Below, one piece after another: positions 24,595 through 36,147 of a stretch of DNA of 64,000 bases. Position 1 is the stretch's first letter. Each line of letters starts with the position of its first letter. Location of the stretch: assembly GCA_016906335.1 (NCBI GenBank), contig JADEYG010000015.1, positions 1,252,501-1,316,500 of the forward strand, read 5' to 3'. Under the pieces are notes generated by a model. The model was not told where the DNA came from, made no database searches, and saw only the letters and a list, made by a program, of their open reading frames with translations. The DNA is from Novakomyces olei (taxonomy: Eukaryota > Ascomycota > Novakomycetes > Novakomycetales > Novakomycetaceae). Both the position numbers and the translations under genes were made by a program.

Positions 24595-26013
24595 TCAAGA
24601 CATAGGGTCGGGGCCGATACACTCCTTACTCACTTCGATCAAAACTGCCTGCAGAGCATCAGCAATTTTATCAATATGATCCTCTTTCACAGTATATGCT
24701 GGCATTATCATAATGTGATCGCCATCTATCCCGTTTGCCGAACCACCAGCTGCCAGCAAGTAGATATCGTGCTCGTCCATCAGCTTTTTTGTGATAAAAG
24801 AGCCCATTCCACGACTGGTGGGGAAGGGTGCTTTGGTTTTTTTGTCTTTTACCAATTCAATTCCCCAGAATAAACCTCGGCCCCTGACATCGCCGACTAT
24901 AGGTAAATCAGCCAACCCACGCGAGGCAAATGCCTTTTCCAAATAGGCGCCCTGGTGGCGGACATTTGAGAGTAAATCTCGTTTTTGGATATATTTCTGT
25001 ACCGCGAGTGAAGCGGCACAAGCCAATGGGTGGGCTTGATAAGTATGGCCGTGCACAAATACCTTCGAGCCTGTCTGCAAGGCGTCTACTACTTTTTGGC
25101 CAATAAGAATAGCGGCTATTGGCTGATAACCACCACCTAATCCTTTGGCACAGGTCTGAAGATCGGGGCACACTCCCTCTTGCTCCCATGCATGAAGAGT
25201 GCCCGTACGGCCCATTCCTGACATAACCTCATCCAATATCAAGAGACATCCATACTTATCGCAAAGCTCACGCACCATCTTGAAGTATCCTGGCACTGGG
25301 GGCACAGCCCCAAGTGTGGCTCCCACTACCGGCTCCGCGATAAAGGCAATGACCGTATCTCCGCCAATGTGCTCAAACTCGGCTTCGTACTCGACCCGTA
25401 AGCGTTCCACATATTCTTCGTCTGATTCATTGTCTCGGCGATAACGGTAAGCATAACAAGGAGGTACGTGGGATACGTTATTGGTAAGTATCGGTAAATA
25501 GTTGGCTCGCCGGCCCACATGGCCCGAAACGGACAAGGATCCAATAGTATTTCCGTGGTACGAGCTTGATCGAGCAATGAAGTTGACACGTTGTGGCTGC
25601 CCAATTTCGATAAAGTACTGTCGAGCCAATTTCAATACACCGTCATTGGCTTCGCTGCCGCCAGATAAAAACAGCGCTTTACTCAAGCCCGCAGGTCGAT
25701 GACCAAGTAACAGTTTAGCCAATTCCTCAACCGACTGTGTAGTAAAACCCATACTGTATACATAGCTCGCTCCTGCGTCAAGTTGTGCCTTCATAGCATC
25801 GATTATCTCTGGATTATTGTGTCCAACTGACGCTACTGCCGCGCCTGAAGCCCCATCAAGAATTCGCCTTCCATTTTGTAGCACCAAGTATACATCGTCC
25901 CCACCGATAACAACTTGCGGCTCGACATTCGTAGCCCGATAGAGTACATTGCTTTTAGCTTTGTGACTGGGGGCGTTGAAGGCCGCAGATGGCGCTTCCG
26001 TCGCTATAGCCAT
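24595..26013 (-). CDS. Class III pyridoxal-phosphate aminotransferase, 472 aa
   Basis: PLP-dependent omega-type transaminase. The start is ATG 26013 (MAIATEAPSAAFN); the open frame continues upstream but has no earlier ATG. Signatures are GRRILDGASGAAVASVGH, SGGSEANDGVLKLARQYF, SYHGNT, LLILDEVMSGMGRTG (cofactor Asp) and the Schiff-base Lys in CAKGLGGGYQP. HGHTYQAHPLACAAS and GDVRGRGLFWGIELV are also typical. Sequence style is close to fungal acetylornithine/GABA/diaminopelargonate-like class III enzymes of unknown amino donor. It has no intron and lies convergent to the small secreted-peptide candidate. Confidence 0.92.
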   Translation of the reverse strand: MAIATEAPSAAFNAPSHKAKSNVLYRATNVEPQVVIGGDDVYLVLQNGRRILDGASGAAVASVGHNNPEIIDAMKAQLDAGASYVYSMGFTTQSVEELAKLLLGHRPAGLSKALFLSGGSEANDGVLKLARQYFIEIGQPQRVNFIARSSSYHGNTIGSLSVSGHVGRRANYLPILTNNVSHVPPCYAYRYRRDNESDEEYVERLRVEYEAEFEHIGGDTVIAFIAEPVVGATLGAVPPVPGYFKMVRELCDKYGCLLILDEVMSGMGRTGTLHAWEQEGVCPDLQTCAKGLGGGYQPIAAILIGQKVVDALQTGSKVFVHGHTYQAHPLACAASLAVQKYIQKRDLLSNVRHQGAYLEKAFASRGLADLPIVGDVRGRGLFWGIELVKDKKTKAPFPTSRGMGSFITKKLMDEHDIYLLAAGGSANGIDGDHIMIMPAYTVKEDHIDKIADALQAVLIEVSKECIGPDPMS

Positions 26014-27307
26014 TAGTCTGAAGCTGCTTTGGGTTTTGGAATTTGTCTGATAATAAGTGTGGAATGAACTGGTCAAGGCTTCGCTAATGTATTCCGTTTT
26101 GTCTAACCGAGGGCTTATGCTTCTGCCTTGAGCGTATTAGATTCACCACTTTATTGAGCGTGTCTTTTAGACCATGCGATATCATAAAAGCCTAACGCTA
26201 CTTCATTCTGTTCCGCTTTATATTCTCGGTGTACTACAAGAATGCTTGCGCATTATCTAACGAGCAGCGATAAGCGACTGCCGAATACGGTATGTTGTAT
26301 TCGGCGCCGAGTGGGCTGTTCAGCTAAGCTATGTAGCCCAAGGTTTTGTGATCGCGTGTTCGCCTGCTCAGTCGAAATCTACTTCGCAATAAAGTTCCAA
26401 TTCTGGGAGCCGTAGTGTAATTTTATGCTCAATACACAAGCCTGGATATCTTTCGTATTCTCTTGTTATTCATGCTGAGATATGATCTGAATCTGAAAGA
26501 CGTCTTTCTTATATATAGTCTGTTGGAATATGTTGAAATTGTTGGAATATGTTGAAATACATCTAAATATGGGCCAAACCTAATTATTATTTATGCAACT
26601 TATACACACTATTGCTTATGAAGCCTATACTCACATACAATTATTTATATAGGGCACAAAGTTCAACATAGTCTAATAAATCACGTTTGCAACTTTTTAT
26701 GTTTATGAAGCATTTTAGGTAAAATCGATCAGACCTTATGGTTAAGAACGTCTTTCATAATGCGATTTTGAAAAAAGAGAGAAACTAAAATCAATATCCA
26801 TAAATTTGGTCAGTATGTTTTGCCCATCAATTCATCAATTATGCGTGAATTGTCATTCAAGAGACTGCAACTCCTGTAAATATGTAAATCTTTTTATCAT
26901 CAAGATTACAGTTTAAACATACAATTTACGCGCCATATATGAGTCTTGCGGTATTTAATTTTATATACCGTCAGGTTTGGCAGATAGTCTCTACAGGCTA
27001 CAATCCCAATCCAACTAAAAAACAAAAATCCATTGTGTCGCTCTAAATTGGTAGTCTAAACTAGACAATTTAGATTATTCGTTCGATATTTTAGATCGCG
27101 GTGGTTTACCATAAATTTCCTTGGCGCATGGGAAGAGCGCTATTTAATATTGTGGAATATAACAAAGGGATAGTTAAAACGCCCGGTTATTTAGACTGAC
27201 CTTCAAAGTGCCCCATTGTGGCTTTAGCACAAAAAAAAAATGGATAACATAAAACCGGAGCGGATGCCCTTGCATTTGCTTGCAAAAGTCTTGATCAGTG
27301 AAGTAAT
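26014..27307. other. Gene-free stretch
   Basis: Spacer of about 1.3 kb. A perfect 19-bp tandem duplication (TGTTGGAATATGTTGAAAT) lies at 26521-26558. An A-run at about 27231-27240 precedes the next gene. Confidence 0.5.
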
Positions 27308-28027
27308 ATGAACTTTACTTGGAAGATTTTCTCGGCATTAATCTTGCTCAAATGCTCTTGTCTCGCCATTTTGCCTCCCCGTATTGATTGGAATGGCGCA
27401 GCTTTGAAATTTCATGAGTCGAACGCGCAGAAGAAATCACTGAACACGAGCTTTTATAAAGTCGATAGTCAATACACAGATGACATGGACACCAAATTCG
27501 ATAATATGGATCTTGCTACAGACCTGGAAAATTATGCATTAGTTTTTCGAAGATCACAGTTGAGAAAATGGAAGTTCGACATATATCGAAAGCATCATAA
27601 ACGTGTTCTGTTTGAAATTCAAACAGATTGTGAGGTTTTTGAGCGCCAGGCAGACGGACGAAATGTGGATAGTTTTCGCTCTATCGATCAAGTCGTGGAT
27701 GAAATCTACCGCCATCTTCAAAGTGAAGTTCGGATTGCAAATATTAATCTTCAAGCCAAACATGAAATTAGCATTCAAATATCAAAAGTTGCGTTTATTA
27801 ATGAAAAGTGTGCAATGCCTTCTAAAATTAAGGATATCACGCCAAAAAATTTCAAGAGAAGAACTTTCTTTGCTGGGCAGGTTGAAAGTTACAAAAAGCG
27901 ACTGGAGGCTAATAATGAATTGTACACAAAAATGCCGTGGCTAAAACCAGTTTTAGTCACAATAACATACCCAAAAAATGGGGCATCTTCCGAAAATAAG
28001 GGCTTGATCCGGTTTACATATATGTAG
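27308..28027 (+). CDS. Secreted protein of unknown function, 239 aa
   Basis: A single open frame with ATG 27308 and an N-terminal signal peptide (MNFTWKIFSALILLKCSCLA, probable cleavage near residue 20). The mature part is Lys/Arg-rich, with two cysteines in the body (QTDCEVFE and NEKCAMP), which could form one disulphide, and a C-terminal PVLVTITYP strand-like segment. I recognise no catalytic motif or family. Base composition is more AT-rich than its metabolic neighbours, and the gene stands alone between long gene-free stretches. It may be a lineage-specific secreted protein. Confidence 0.65.
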   Translation: MNFTWKIFSALILLKCSCLAILPPRIDWNGAALKFHESNAQKKSLNTSFYKVDSQYTDDMDTKFDNMDLATDLENYALVFRRSQLRKWKFDIYRKHHKRVLFEIQTDCEVFERQADGRNVDSFRSIDQVVDEIYRHLQSEVRIANINLQAKHEISIQISKVAFINEKCAMPSKIKDITPKNFKRRTFFAGQVESYKKRLEANNELYTKMPWLKPVLVTITYPKNGASSENKGLIRFTYM

Positions 28028-29494
28028 TACTTCAAAGTCTTTGACGAAAGACAAACACGGAATATGGAATCAGTGCATGATTTTTTTTAGTATTTCATAC
28101 TTCATTAATGTTTTTATAGTTTCCGAAATGCAATGTTTTATTGCGCAAAATATTATGGCATACAAATTGAGCTATTACAGTATGCAAATTGCGTTAGAGC
28201 CTACTAAAAGGCCTTATAATATTTGCTCCCAAAGTTGCATAAATCATTGTAAGATCCGTATAATATTTGCCCATATTCCTTTTGGGTTTAAAATTGACGA
28301 ATGACTTGACTAAGAAATTAGATGAGCTTTTCCCTTCGTAAACAAACTCTTTAGCTGTTTAATATTAGCGGCGCTTTTCAACTTTGGTTGGAAAGATTAA
28401 TTCATGCTGATCTATTACCTAATTTTGTATCCAAATTAGCTCCGAATATTTCTCCAATTCAGTTTGACTCGACCTAAACGAAACTAGCTGCTAATACATT
28501 GTCAGGAACTAGACTCTTCTTATTGAAGCGGAGCCATTCAGACTTTGTTCAAAATGGAGCTTTATATATTTAGAGTAGTCTATTGGATACGAACAAATTG
28601 TAATAAGAATCTTAAACCAAGTTGACAGTTACAATACTGTCTTAATGCGCAGCGTTGCTTTAAGTTTCCTCTTTTTTTGTTTATTGGGATTAATAATTGA
28701 TTTGGGCACCACGAGGCTGATACAGACCACGTCAAATTTGGTATAGTTCTGGCTAGGATTCTATACATAGGGTTCTGTACATAGGGTTCTGTTGCATATA
28801 GTGTTCACTTGAACTTGAGTCAAAAAAACAGATTTAAAAGGTTAAGATTAGAAAGTACGATAATGTTCTAAGTACCTTATTAGCAGCAAAATTTACTACA
28901 GAAAAATGAACGTAATGATTTAATTAGTCTAACAACATCATGCGAGGCCTTTGTGGTGGTCAGGGCGCTAATAATTATTTTCATGTGGAGGTGCTGTAAA
29001 GTCCTCGCATTTCTGTCACAATTTTACAACTGAGGCCGTGGAGATGCGACCATAATGCACGAGTAAAAAGCCAGTAGACCCATGTTTATGTAATTGTCTT
29101 TATGACCAACCAACAGGTAAGCGCGTGATACGTATAGTCAAGTAATATCGATATACTGTGAGGCATGCCCACTGAAAACAATAAGGGAAGGCTGATATTT
29201 CCGAAACCCGCGCGACAACATAACGACTGCCCTTTTTTCAATTTGAGTTATGTCTTAATCAAATTGGTTTTTGAATACGCATATCGTAGGATGCTCATCT
29301 CAAATTTCAAATCTGAACCCACATACTCACAAACCCACGAACACACGAATCCACGTCCAATACCCCCACTCACGATCTCGCTGTTGCGTTACTTCAAAAA
29401 CTCTGTTTCAGTTTTGTGTTAGATAGCTTGAGTGGGATACCTTAAGAAGCTTAGCCGCCCTTGGTTTTCATGGCAAATTGCACACACACCAAGG
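28028..29494. other. Gene-free stretch
   Basis: AT-rich. A doubled ACATAGGGTTCTGT unit lies at 28766-28792, and a CCCAC/CACGAA-rich tract at about 29318-29375, just upstream of the P450, could hold regulatory sites. Confidence 0.45.
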
Positions 29495-31355
29495 ATGTAT
29501 TTTACTGCGACTGCAATTTGTATTCTTTTAACATTATTAATTGCAAAGCGGCAGAGGCGACTATGGCACGTTCCTGGCCCATGGGCTTACTGGGCAAGCA
29601 GCCTGGCCATGATGGTCCACGATTATTACGGGACACGAACACGTAAAATACACGCGCTTCACTGCAAGTATGGAGCAGTAGTCCGCATTGGCCCAAACGA
29701 AATTGATTTTGCATCACTCGAGGCTCTTCGGTCGATCTATGGAGCCGGAAATGCGTTTGAACGTACTCAGTTTTACGATATGTTTAAAGTTGCCGGTGAA
29801 GCAAACATGTTTAGTGAGCCTGGAGCTCAGGCACACGCAGCTCGCAAACGTATTTTAAGCAGTATTTATGCAAACTCGAGCATTTTGCGTAAAGCTGCTC
29901 CAATGGTAGAGACAAGGGTGCAACAGCTCTGCGGCGCAATATCGCCCGGCAAAGAAATTGACGCTAATCCGCTAATGCATTGGCTTAGTCTTGACGTGGC
30001 TACTTGTTTTATTTATGGAGATAAGGCGGCTACAAGCGCACTGTTGGGAAAAAGAGGAGATCGTCATTTATTGGACGATATTTTAGATCCCTCACGGAAA
30101 AAATGGTCTTGGTTTAGTGTACACGCTCCAGAATCTTGTACGCCTCCTCCACGAGCGTTGGAGGCAATTCTCACAAGTATCAAGGTTTTTCCCGTACGCA
30201 TTGCACCAGCTTTTACTGCTATTCGCAACTACTCCCGCCGAGCTGTAATTGCTGCAGCAAAGTATGAAGAAGACAATGATGATAAAATTGGAAAAAGTAT
30301 AGAATCGACGGCAGATCAATACAGCGAAACAGTGTTCTCTCGTTTAGCTGAAGTAAAATCTCATCCGCCTCTTACAACGAAACAAATTGACTCTGAATGT
30401 GCTGATCATTTATTGGCTGGAGTCGAAACCACCGCAAATACATTAATGTTTCTTGTATGGGCTCTAGGCCGACCAGACGCCAGTGGTCTGCAGGATGATT
30501 TGTACAAGGAATTAAATGCAAAAAATTCTTTTCCTACAGAAAAATTACAGAGTGATGAAGATTTTCCTTTGTTGAATGCGATTATAATGGAGACGCTACG
30601 CCTTTATGCAGCTCTTCCGGCCTCTGAGCCACGTCTTTGTGTAAAAGACCAAACGATTTCTGGAGTTTTTGTTCCGGCTGGAACAATTTGTACGGCACAG
30701 CCTTGGACCTTTCACCGTAATGAAAGAGCCTTTCCTCAGCCTTTAAAATTTGATCCAAACCGATGGATTCGTGCAAGTGAGGATGAACTTTTGAATATGC
30801 GGCGATATTTTTGGGCATTCTCTTCTGGCCCCCGAATGTGTATTGGCATGCAGTAAGTTTTTGAATATTAGTATCGTCACTAATGTTATCCCTTATTTTG
30901 TTTCGATTCATACTGTTTTTATGGGTTTGTTTTAATCCTTTTTAATAGAAGCTTTTTTTTTTTGTTGGATCTAATATTGGGTTTGAGATATATTTTTTTC
31001 CGCAAAGGTCGCTTGGAATTTTCGTATCTAGTTGTTTGATTTCTCCGTCAATGATCTCGTTTATGATTCAATCTAAAGTGGTACTGGTCGAGCACCATTG
31101 TGTTCTATTAATTACTGATTTTGTTAAATTTATACTTTTTGTTTCTTTTCGTATTTTTATTATGATTTCATGCTGTGCTAAACTGGATCCAGCCTTGCTC
31201 TGTGTGAACTGCGTCTTGCAGCAACTGAGATATTTCGCCAATTTCGCGTGACGGCTGTTAAACCAAACGTTAGTCCTAAAATGATTGTCCGCTACGAGGA
31301 GTTTGGTGACGATCTGACTAAGAAGTCGAGCCACAGTTGTCCTATCCTATTTGAA
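29495..31355 (+). CDS. Cytochrome P450 (first copy), 506 aa, two exons
   Basis: Membrane-anchored haem monooxygenase of the ER. Exons 29495-30852 and 31193-31355 join across a 340-nt intron that splits the haem-binding motif: exon 1 ends in FSSGPRMCIGM and exon 2 continues with LALCELRLAATEIFRQF. The start is ATG 29495, with an N-terminal membrane helix (TATAICILLTLLIA) and the PGPW hinge. The I-helix has LLAGVETTANTL (A-G-x-x-T), and the K-helix ETLRLYAALP (ExxR). The family is similar to fungal E-class group I P450s of secondary metabolism. The substrate is unknown. Confidence 0.93.
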
Positions 31356-31734
31356 ACGCGAAACTAATAACGGCGTCACTAAATTTGTGTAGTAGGTAAA
31401 AGAAGATGTTAAATATACATATGCTTGCTTATAAGGGCAAGGACAAATCTAAAACGAATACAATGTAAGCATCTTGAATATTTGAATTGCGTATAGCAAA
31501 GGCCAATGTCGTACATATATCACAAATTTGACTTACATATACGTCAATCATTCTACTTTCACAATTACAACCTTGCTTTGTGACATATGCTTTCGCAGTG
31601 TACCTGATCCCACGTATATTCTAAATTCAATCTTGCTTTGATTACTCGACTCGACTCGGAATATAGTCAAGCGATACATTAATACAGAAATAAATACCCT
31701 TGAAAAACTAAAAAAAAAACACGATGTTAGCCCG

Positions 31735-33462
31735 TCACATATCAGGATCTCTCGATACCCGTCGGCCAAGGAAACGACGGTATGCTTGTTTGAACATTGA
31801 ATTTGACTCGTCCTCAGGGGGTAAGGATGCTTCATACGCGTCAATCAATGGGCCTTCAAGAACAAGATTGGCTTCTTCTGGCCTGACAAGTTTTGTACGT
31901 TTCACGACTTTCCAAAAGACAAAGAAAATCGGGCAAATGATCACCATAAAGTAATATGTGAAAAAATTCTGAACGGAAAACGGGAAATTTTTCGGTTGAA
32001 AGACGGTATAGCCCTGAATAAAAACAAGTACAGTGAGACCACAAATTGCATATATTGCAGACCATGGTTGCCACCAGCCCTTGTATGGTAACACACTGCG
32101 TGAGATACCCTGGACCCGCATAGCACGTCGGAAAAACAGGTACAATACGCAGCAAAAAATATAGTTCAAAACTTGAGAAGCAGTAATAATATTGGTGAAC
32201 CATGTGAGTACGACCGACGAAGAGTTGCTGACCTGAAGAAACGAAAGACAGCCGAAAGCAAGGGAGACTAGAACGGCAACATAAGGTACTCCGTGGCGGT
32301 TGGTAATCCGAACAATTTTAGGGGCCTGACCTCGAAGAGCCAAACCGTATAGGCAACGGCTAGAATAGAAAATGTACGAATTTCCTGCTGAAATGACAGA
32401 GGTCATAATTAGCGCATTAACGAGATTTGGCAGGAATTCATTGATTTGCAACCGACGCATGGCAATGACGTAAGGCGAAGCAGCGCCTGTTCCGCCTCCT
32501 CCAATGTCACCGCTCAAAATTCCAACTAGAGTGGGATCGTTGTAAGGGATGAGAATGCCGACAGCAAGGGCCGAAATCACATAAATGCCAAGAAACCGAT
32601 AAGGAACGTTGCGAAAGGCAATGCGCATTGTTTGACGTGGGCGGGCTGCTTCACCAGCGCTCATGGCCACATATTCAGGTCCACATGTGAAAAATCCAGC
32701 AGTGAACCAGGCAGCCAGAAAGCCCTCATACTTGCCCAATGAGCCAGTCGTTGAATACTCCGCAAAAGCACCCGGATTGCGCCAGTAACGGAAACCAAAT
32801 TTGTCTCCAAGTGGATTTCCTCCGCACATAGTAATAAAAGTAAAGAAAAACAGCCCAATAAAAAGTACAATTTTTCCAGAGGCCAATGTTGTTTCAAAGC
32901 GCGCATACCAGCGAACACTGATGAGGTTTAGCGCTGCATAAACACCCACAAAAATACCGCATACTGCGGCAACAGGAAAATTTGGGTTCCAGAAACTGAT
33001 CATTAACTTGATTGCAGTTATTTCAAATGGAACAAGAGCAGCCTGGCAGATGAAGAAATTGTATCCCACCATAAATCCAAAAGCAGGGTCAATCCAAGCC
33101 GTCGCCATGTTTGCAAATGGCGCATGAATGGGGAGATAAGACACCATTTCAGCAACACAAGCATTAGTGCAAGCCAGAAATGAGGCTTGTAACAAAGTAG
33201 CAATTAGGAGCGATCCAGGTCCTCCGTGAGCCAGGCCACTGTTAATTGATACAAAAACAGCCGTACCAATACTTCCGCCAATTCCAATAATCTGTATTTG
33301 CCACGGGCCGAGCTTGCGCTGTGTATCAATCGAGCTGTCGATGGAAAAAACAGCACCGGCCTCTTTGTTGCCAGAGGTTTCCACAATTTCAATTGGGGGG
33401 GATTTGGAATCGGATGGGGTGTTGGAGGTCACATTGACGACCTCCTCCGTCTTACTGTCCAT
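31735..33462 (-). CDS. Amino-acid permease (APC superfamily, fungal YAT type), 575 aa
   Basis: Plasma-membrane proton/amino-acid symporter. ATG 33462 begins a hydrophilic 50-residue N-terminus followed by GPWQIQIIGIGGSIGTAVFV, the conserved first-helix motif, and about twelve membrane segments. The conserved fungal segment EYVAMSAGEAARPRQTM and the SSRCLYGLALRGQAPK loop place it in the yeast amino-acid transporter family. The C-terminal PPEDESN tail is short. Single exon. It converges with the first P450 and diverges from nothing nearby; substrate range cannot be told from sequence. Confidence 0.93.
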   Translation of the reverse strand: MDSKTEEVVNVTSNTPSDSKSPPIEIVETSGNKEAGAVFSIDSSIDTQRKLGPWQIQIIGIGGSIGTAVFVSINSGLAHGGPGSLLIATLLQASFLACTNACVAEMVSYLPIHAPFANMATAWIDPAFGFMVGYNFFICQAALVPFEITAIKLMISFWNPNFPVAAVCGIFVGVYAALNLISVRWYARFETTLASGKIVLFIGLFFFTFITMCGGNPLGDKFGFRYWRNPGAFAEYSTTGSLGKYEGFLAAWFTAGFFTCGPEYVAMSAGEAARPRQTMRIAFRNVPYRFLGIYVISALAVGILIPYNDPTLVGILSGDIGGGGTGAASPYVIAMRRLQINEFLPNLVNALIMTSVISAGNSYIFYSSRCLYGLALRGQAPKIVRITNRHGVPYVAVLVSLAFGCLSFLQVSNSSSVVLTWFTNIITASQVLNYIFCCVLYLFFRRAMRVQGISRSVLPYKGWWQPWSAIYAICGLTVLVFIQGYTVFQPKNFPFSVQNFFTYYFMVIICPIFFVFWKVVKRTKLVRPEEANLVLEGPLIDAYEASLPPEDESNSMFKQAYRRFLGRRVSRDPDM

Positions 33463-34516
33463 AGCAGCAGAATTCGAAATAATAATTAGGTTGATAGAAG
33501 GGAAGAAGTAGTGTCTTGAAGACCTTACCTCTCAAGTCATTTTATACATGTATATATATATGTATGAATCATGTATCGAATATCAGCATTCGCTCGCTTA
33601 CAGGCGGGCTTATCACCAAGATCCCACGCTACGTGTGGGACAACCGAATGGAGAAAGAAATAAGCCACAAACCTTACAAATTGATAAGAAATACATACCG
33701 GCATGCATCATATTTCCATTGCAAATTTCATGTATTTTCTATCATGCCCTTGATTCTCGACTCCAGACAGACCCAAATATCGGAATCGTCCGCTTCCATG
33801 CCCTAAATACTGTTCTTTCACGGTTCTGACCAATTAGGATGGTGCATAAACAAAAATGGTTATTGATATGCTCCGCACAAATCTGGACTCTTAGTCCAGA
33901 CTTTCGGTTGAATTTGCATAATACTTATTGTACTATGATTAAAATTGTTGATAAAGTCAGGGCGTATATTTGTTTCATAAATTAACTTGCATACTTCCTT
34001 ATGATATCACAAAGCGCGGAAATTATTGGAATTTTATGTTGCCATTGAGACCATATTCTTATCGGATTGCTGTATATGAGACATTCTTTGAATAAAAATA
34101 ATTTAAAATGCGCTTTTGAGTTTTCGCATTTAATTGACGGCCGCTCGTTTGAAGTACAAGGGACAATATTGAGATATGAATCAATTATTCTCTCACGCTT
34201 TTCATTTCTTTATTATATTTCTAATTTAGATACATCTATTGTGCGTGTTTACCCCTAACCATAGCTATGTTGGATCTCAGTTTTGAGCGCTTGTGAATTT
34301 CTAAAACAACCATTCATACACTCTGATCCACAATTACAACGGATAATAAATTCTATCTGAGTATTCATAGCCAAGCGAGTGAGGTCAATTGTACATAGGA
34401 ATGAAAAGGAACAAGACTATTCGAAATCAAAAACAATTGCATTCTCAATCATCTTCTATTTCGATATCCAAAATCCATATGATCGTGTCGAGGATAAATA
34501 CTTGTGTGACTTAAAG
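33463..34516. other. Gene-free stretch
   Basis: About 1 kb of AT-rich DNA upstream of the permease and downstream of the dipeptidase. No supportable gene or repeat. Confidence 0.45.
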
Positions 34517-36147
34517 CTACACATAATGCTCTGCACGAATCCTATCAATATTACCTGGGATCATTATTGGCAGTGGATTATCCCACCGTGTCCAACTTCT
34601 TTCGCTCCATACTGCTTCGACTGGCTTCTGCAGTGACTTTAGTTCGACCGCATGAAGTTCTGTTTGACGCCATACATTCAAAATATTTAAACCCATCAAT
34701 TTTCGAACCTGATCATCTGTTGCACCACGTTTTAACAAGGCTTCGATTAGTTGCGGATAAAACGAGACATCATCCATTCCATCCACAAGTGACATTGTTC
34801 CATCAAAGTCAGCTCCTTAAGGTTAGCTCTATGCTAAACAACTTCAAAAAATAATCGTCATGCTAATAAACAAATCAAAATCTTTGTAATTAATGCGGAT
34901 AAAATCTAACGGCTACCTTAGCCATCGAACCAAAATCTTACCGATTCCTACATGATCCCACCCCGCTACTTTGGCGATATGAAATATATGATCCAGTGCA
35001 GAATTCATATCAGCCTTTTCAGGGTGGTCAGTATCAATAAACCGTTTGACGAAAAACACCATTGCCACTCCACCTTTGAATTTCAAACGTTGCAAAACAT
35101 CATCAGGAACGTTTCTATAGTTTCTCGCAAGCTCGTAACTGGCAGTATGCGAAAAGATGACAGGCGACGTAGTAATGTCTAGAACCTGCCGCATTGTATT
35201 ATGACTCACATGACTTAAATCCAACATCATTCCTAGGCGATTCATTTCTTTCACTGCTTCCTTACCAAATTCTGTCAGACCGGGGTCTATACCAGTTTCA
35301 GTGACTGTGGAAGCTGCTGTGGCAAACGCATTATCGCAATTATGAGTGAGTGTCACGTAACGTACTCCAAGATCAAAAATCTGTCTAAGGACAGCTAGAG
35401 ACGAACCGACCTGATGCATTCCTTCGGCACCAAGCATTGAAGCAACTTGACCATTTGCAAATGCATTTATAGCGCAAGTGGAGTTTTCGCAATATTGCAG
35501 TTCAGGATATTCAATGAAAAGGCGTTTTGCTACGTCAATTTGTTCCAACGTGTCCCTAACATTGTTCTTCCAATATGTTAGATAGGGCTATTGAAGATCA
35601 TTCTAATTCAATTCATATCAGACTCACGTTAGGTACATCAGGATGTAATGTGTCCGGGCACTTTAAGATATCAGTTAATTGTCAAAAAGGGATATAATGT
35701 AAAGGGAAAATCATAAAACGGAGTAAAGCCATATATAATCCAACCTCCACAAAAACCGACCAGAACTGTCCGCCAATTCCACCCTTTTGCAAACGCTGCA
35801 GATCAGTATGACTCGCAAGTCCTAATCAATCAACTTTCTGCACAAACTTTGTAAATACCATCAATAAAGTTAAATTTCGACTTATCGTAAATACGATTCT
35901 TCAGTTCTAGTCGAAGTAGATATGGCAAATCATTATGGCCATCTATCAATGGCGAACTCGCAAGCAATGCTTTTGCCCGACGTATGGTAGCTTTTGATGT
36001 TCCACTTTTTTCGTACACCGACCACAAAAGGATGCTCATTAAAACGCCAACAGCATATAATAATAGCCGTTTGCGAGTAGTCTGGCGAGGCAAATTCGCA
36101 CTATGCTTCAATACCGTTTCGCTTCTCGAAAAGTTATCTCTTGACAT
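34517..36147 (-). CDS. Membrane-type dipeptidase (peptidase M19), 446 aa, five exons
   Basis: Zinc metallopeptidase cleaving dipeptides. Exons on the minus strand are 35859-36147, 35745-35821, 35628-35660, 34942-35587 and 34517-34812; the introns are 37, 84, 40 and 129 nt, the first among the shortest here. The start ATG 36147 gives a cytosolic basic stretch and one signal-anchor helix ([15 protein letters not shown]). Metal ligands are seen in IDGHNDLP (HxD), the bridging Glu in GAEGMHQ, and His in VTLTHNCDN and [16 protein letters not shown] follows across intron 4. Homologues act in glutathione-conjugate processing and in epipolythiodioxopiperazine clusters, but no such synthase is present here. 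Confidence 0.93.

Noticed and set aside
24595-26076. Longer aminotransferase start at 26076
   Set aside because: The codon there is TTG; the first ATG is 26013 and keeps all conserved regions.
28041-28304. Hydrophobic 87-codon frame after the secreted protein
   Set aside because: Begins at a non-ATG codon in AT-rich DNA and has no domain or promoter sign.
29432-29494. P450 start at 29432
   Set aside because: The codon is GTG and is preceded by an in-frame TGA; ATG 29495 gives a normal membrane anchor.
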